Below are positions 5,193 to 6,939 of a DNA stretch of 6,939 bases, one piece after another. The stretch comes from an uncultured Bacillota bacterium (GTDB lineage Bacteria; Bacillota_I; Bacilli_A; RF39; UBA660): positions 1-6,939 of the forward strand of contig CAMXBB010000077.1 in NCBI GenBank assembly GCA_947179265.1, written 5' to 3'. The position numbers and the translations under genes were made by a program. Below the pieces are notes generated by a model. That model was given only the letters and a program-made list of their open reading frames with translations. It was not told the origin of the DNA and did not search any database. The stretch's first letter is position 1, and the number at the start of each line of letters is the position of its first letter.

Positions 5193-5744
5193 ATGAGAAA
5201 AAATATTAAAACTACGGAGGCAATATTTCCAATGCCTGTATTAATGATTGCAACATATAATGAAGATGGTACAGTTAATGTAATGAATGCTGCATGGGGA
5301 ATGATGTTAGAAAGAAATCAAGTTGTATTAAATTTAACAGAAACCCATAAAACTGTTAAGAACATCAAGGAAAGGAAAGCCTTTACAGTATCAATTGCTG
5401 ATAGCAATCATGTTGCCGAAGCAGACTACTTTGGAGTTGTTTCGGGAAATAATACACCTGATAAGTTTGCTAAAAGTGGTTTAACTGCTACAAAATCAGA
5501 AAATGTAGATGCACCTATTATTAATGAATTTCCAATATGCTTAGAATGTGAATTCGTAGAATATGGGGAATGTGGTGTTATTGGTACAGTTGTTAATGTA
5601 ACAGCAGATGAAAATGTAATGAATGGTGATAAGGTTGATATTTCACTTGTAAATGCCATTGCATTTGATCCATATACTCATGGATATTATAAAGTAACTG
5701 AAAGAGTTGGCGAAGCATTCAAAGATGGATTTAGATTAAAATAA
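5193..5744 (+). CDS. Flavin-reductase-like FMN-binding protein (split-barrel, flavoredoxin type)
   Basis: From ATG 5193 the product has 183 residues, with no signal peptide or membrane segment. The fold is the FMN-binding split barrel of the Flavin_Reduct family. It opens with FPMPVLMIATYNEDG (12-26), then NVMNAAW (29-35), ERNQVVLNL with THKTVKNI (51-58), and FTVSIAD (64-70). DYFGVVSGNNTPDKF (78-92) and the FPICLECEFVEYGE block (113-126) are characteristic. The C-terminus ends in YYKVTERVGEAFKDGFRLK (165-183). Members bind FMN and carry electrons to acceptors or partner enzymes; the partner is not identifiable here. It closes the five-gene operon, 21 bases after the synthetase-like gene, and a terminator begins 11 bases after its stop. 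A redox role fits with the CMD and cupin proteins at the head of the operon. Confidence 0.88.
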   Translation: MRKNIKTTEAIFPMPVLMIATYNEDGTVNVMNAAWGMMLERNQVVLNLTETHKTVKNIKERKAFTVSIADSNHVAEADYFGVVSGNNTPDKFAKSGLTATKSENVDAPIINEFPICLECEFVEYGECGVIGTVVNVTADENVMNGDKVDISLVNAIAFDPYTHGYYKVTERVGEAFKDGFRLK

Positions 5745-5754
5745 AAAACAGATT

Positions 5755-5784
5755 AAAGTAAATCATAGAAGATTTGCTTTTTTT
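5755..5784 (+). terminator. Intrinsic terminator ending the five-gene operon
   Basis: AAAGTAAATC (5755-5764) pairs with GATTTGCTTT (5771-5780), with one T-G wobble, around a 6-base loop. Seven Ts occupy 5778-5784. The 5' arm is identical to the core of the terminator at 3393-3419. Confidence 0.82.
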
Positions 5785-5785
5785 A

Positions 5786-5794
5786 TGTTAAAAT
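5786..5794 (+). promoter_or_regulatory. Extended -10 promoter candidate for the cyclophilin gene
   Basis: TGTTAAAAT is a TGn plus near-consensus -10, directly after the terminator T run. Transcription would start near 5801, about 35 bases before ATG 5836. No clear -35 is seen. The ribosome binding site is weak (GAAAGAGTG, about 5818-5826). Confidence 0.35.
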
Positions 5795-5835
5795 ATTGGT
5801 GAATTAAGAATATAAAAGAAAGAGTGAAATAAGAT

Positions 5836-6435
5836 ATGGATAAAGAGAAAATGATGAGTCTTGGACTTTTTGCCGTAATAATTTTAGTTGCAGTTATTGG
5901 CATAATAGTATTAGCTAATAACAAAGGAGAAAAGAGTATCTATAGTACAGGAAAACATCATGCAAGAATAGTAATAAAAGATTATGGAACTATAGAAGTA
6001 GAGTTAGATGCTGATGTCGCGCCAATCACCGTTGAAAACTTTGCAAAATTGGTTAATGAGAAATTTTATGATGGATTAAAGTTTCATAGAATCATGAATG
6101 GATTTATGATGCAAGGTGGAGCTCCTAAGGATGGCAAGAGTGTTGATACGATTAAAGGAGAATTTAGTGCCAATGGAATAGCAAATTCGATATCACATGT
6201 TAGAGGTACTATCTCTATGGCCAGAGCTGAACCTATGGATAGTGCTAGTTCACAATTTTTTATAGTTCATCAAGATAGTCTATCTTTAGATGGTAAATAT
6301 GCAGGATTTGGACATGTCACAAGTGGAATGGAAGTCGTAGATAAAATTTGTGAAGATGCCAAGCCAGTGGATAATAATGGAAAAATCTTAGAAGAAGATC
6401 AACCTATTATTGAAACAATAGAAATGATTGATTAA
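5836..6435 (+). CDS. Membrane-anchored cyclophilin-type peptidyl-prolyl cis-trans isomerase
   Basis: The 199-residue product has one N-terminal hydrophobic helix (about 9-27) and no lipobox Cys. It is probably a signal anchor that leaves the catalytic domain outside the membrane, where it would help fold exported proteins. The cyclophilin domain spans about 41-199. It shows APITVENF (62-69), FHRI (83-86, with R85 at the catalytic R55 position of human CypA), MQGG (92-95), the bacterial insert KGEFSANG (107-114), GTISMAR (124-130), SSQFFIVH (138-145) and LDGKYAGFGHV (151-161). The CypA Trp121 position is Ser150 and the CypA His126 position is Tyr155. Trp121 substitutions are common in bacterial members and usually lower cyclosporin binding. 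It comes after a terminator, so it starts a new transcription unit with the Cys-rich gene 7 bp downstream. Confidence 0.93.
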   Translation: MDKEKMMSLGLFAVIILVAVIGIIVLANNKGEKSIYSTGKHHARIVIKDYGTIEVELDADVAPITVENFAKLVNEKFYDGLKFHRIMNGFMMQGGAPKDGKSVDTIKGEFSANGIANSISHVRGTISMARAEPMDSASSQFFIVHQDSLSLDGKYAGFGHVTSGMEVVDKICEDAKPVDNNGKILEEDQPIIETIEMID

Positions 6436-6442
6436 GTGAAGT

Positions 6443-6939
6443 ATGAAAAATATAGTAATGAAAGAAATTACTACAACCATTAGTTTATTAGAAGATGGGA
6501 AAGTTGTAAAAGTTCCAGCATTAATAAAATATACACCAGTAGATGAAGATACTACATATATTTATGTAAAAATATCTATCACGTATAATGAGAAAAAATA
6601 TGTAGGGGTTGGTTCAGACTATTTGTGGGTAGATGCATTTGCGGATTTACAATATAAACTTCCGGATAATGTGAGATTGGCATGTTGCATGACTTGTAAA
6701 TACGGAAATATGTGTCCCTACGGAAATGAAGAAAGAGAGCTATTTTGTACAAAAGGATTATCCTTTGACGACAAATTGGAATTGGCGGGATTATTTTCTG
6801 ATAAGTCGTATGAAAAACTCTCAGTTTTAGCGGACTCATACTGCGATGACTATGAACCTCAGAGTTATGATTATTTTACGTATAATGATTATGCTTATGT
6901 CTTTGATAGAAAGTATGCGAAACCATTATTAAATAATAT
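6443..6939 (+). CDS. Cys-rich protein of unknown function, 3' end beyond the window
   Basis: A frame opens at ATG 6443, 7 bases after the cyclophilin stop, and stays open to the last base, giving at least 165 residues. Residues 1-50 look like a soluble beta-strand region (VVKVPALIKYTP, TYIYVKISITYN), with no signal peptide. A Cys cluster follows: C81, C82, C85, C91 and C102 in LACCMTCKYGNMCPYG and ELFCTKG. Such spacing suggests a zinc or iron-sulphur site; this is inference. The rest is acidic and rich in Tyr and Asp, with C134. I recall similar uncharacterised clostridial proteins with a CCMTC...CP motif but no function. Ribosome binding is weak (AAGTGAAG); ATG 6458 is an alternative start with no better site. 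Codon use is slightly richer in GCG, CCG and TAC than its neighbours. It is probably co-transcribed with the cyclophilin gene. Confidence 0.75.
   Translation, partial: MKNIVMKEITTTISLLEDGKVVKVPALIKYTPVDEDTTYIYVKISITYNEKKYVGVGSDYLWVDAFADLQYKLPDNVRLACCMTCKYGNMCPYGNEERELFCTKGLSFDDKLELAGLFSDKSYEKLSVLADSYCDDYEPQSYDYFTYNDYAYVFDRKYAKPLLNN

Noticed and set aside
5426..5659. Minus-strand open frame of 77 codons
   Set aside because: It is antisense to the flavin-reductase-like gene, with a low-complexity Ser/Thr-rich product.
4251..5744. Toxic alarmone-synthetase toxin-antitoxin pair
   Set aside because: The neighbours of the RelA-like gene are a clear GNAT and a clear flavin-reductase-like protein, not small antitoxin-like genes. 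The gene sits in a larger operon.
6579..6839. Minus-strand open frame of 86 codons
   Set aside because: The + strand frame from 6443 is longer, follows the cyclophilin gene closely, and carries a structured Cys cluster, so this is its shadow.
1..6939. tRNA, rRNA, CRISPR array, insertion sequence or long direct repeats
   Set aside because: None was seen on reading both strands. Intergenic gaps are all short and are explained by promoters and terminators.

Overview
The window looks like a chromosomal stretch from a very AT-rich Gram-positive-type bacterium (low-GC Firmicutes, for example Erysipelotrichia-like or Clostridia-like; the exact group cannot be fixed from sequence alone). The reasons are the strong A/T bias at third codon positions, GGAGG-type ribosome binding sites, short hairpins followed by T runs, membrane-bound XRE regulators, and a membrane-anchored cyclophilin. 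Every supportable gene is on the + strand. All completed genes end in TAA or TAG, and Trp is always TGG, so the standard bacterial code fits.

Layout: (1) 2-142 is the tail of a SAP/DUF6434-type protein. (2) 228-878 is a membrane-targeted N-acetylmuramoyl-L-alanine amidase. (3) 972-2139 holds an XRE regulator fused to a four-helix DUF2975-like membrane domain, overlapped by a small all-helical protein with an internal duplication, and closed by a strong terminator. (4) 2258-2833 is a second membrane-tethered XRE regulator. (5) 2906-3400 is a P-loop small-kinase-like protein with its own terminator. (6) 3489-5744 is a probable five-gene operon between a TTGACA/TATAAT promoter and a terminator: CMD-family protein, cupin, GNAT acetyltransferase, a compact RelA/SpoT-type (p)ppGpp synthetase-like protein, and a flavin-reductase-like protein. 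(7) 5836-6435 is a membrane-anchored cyclophilin-type prolyl isomerase. It is followed after 7 bp by a Cys-rich unknown protein that runs off the window end.

How the parts may work together: the two HTH-membrane proteins look like one-component sensors. Each has a perfect inverted repeat over its own promoter, which suggests autoregulation. The five-gene unit mixes redox or small-molecule enzymes with an alarmone-synthetase-like protein and may be a stress-response unit; this is inference from order and spacing. The amidase and the cyclophilin would act outside the membrane.

Three starts are moved from the longest open frame on ribosome-binding-site grounds: GTG 972 for the first XRE gene, ATG 3811 for the cupin, and ATG 5193 for the flavin-reductase-like gene. 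No rRNA, tRNA, CRISPR array, transposase or long repeat was seen. No intergenic gap exceeds about 120 bases.
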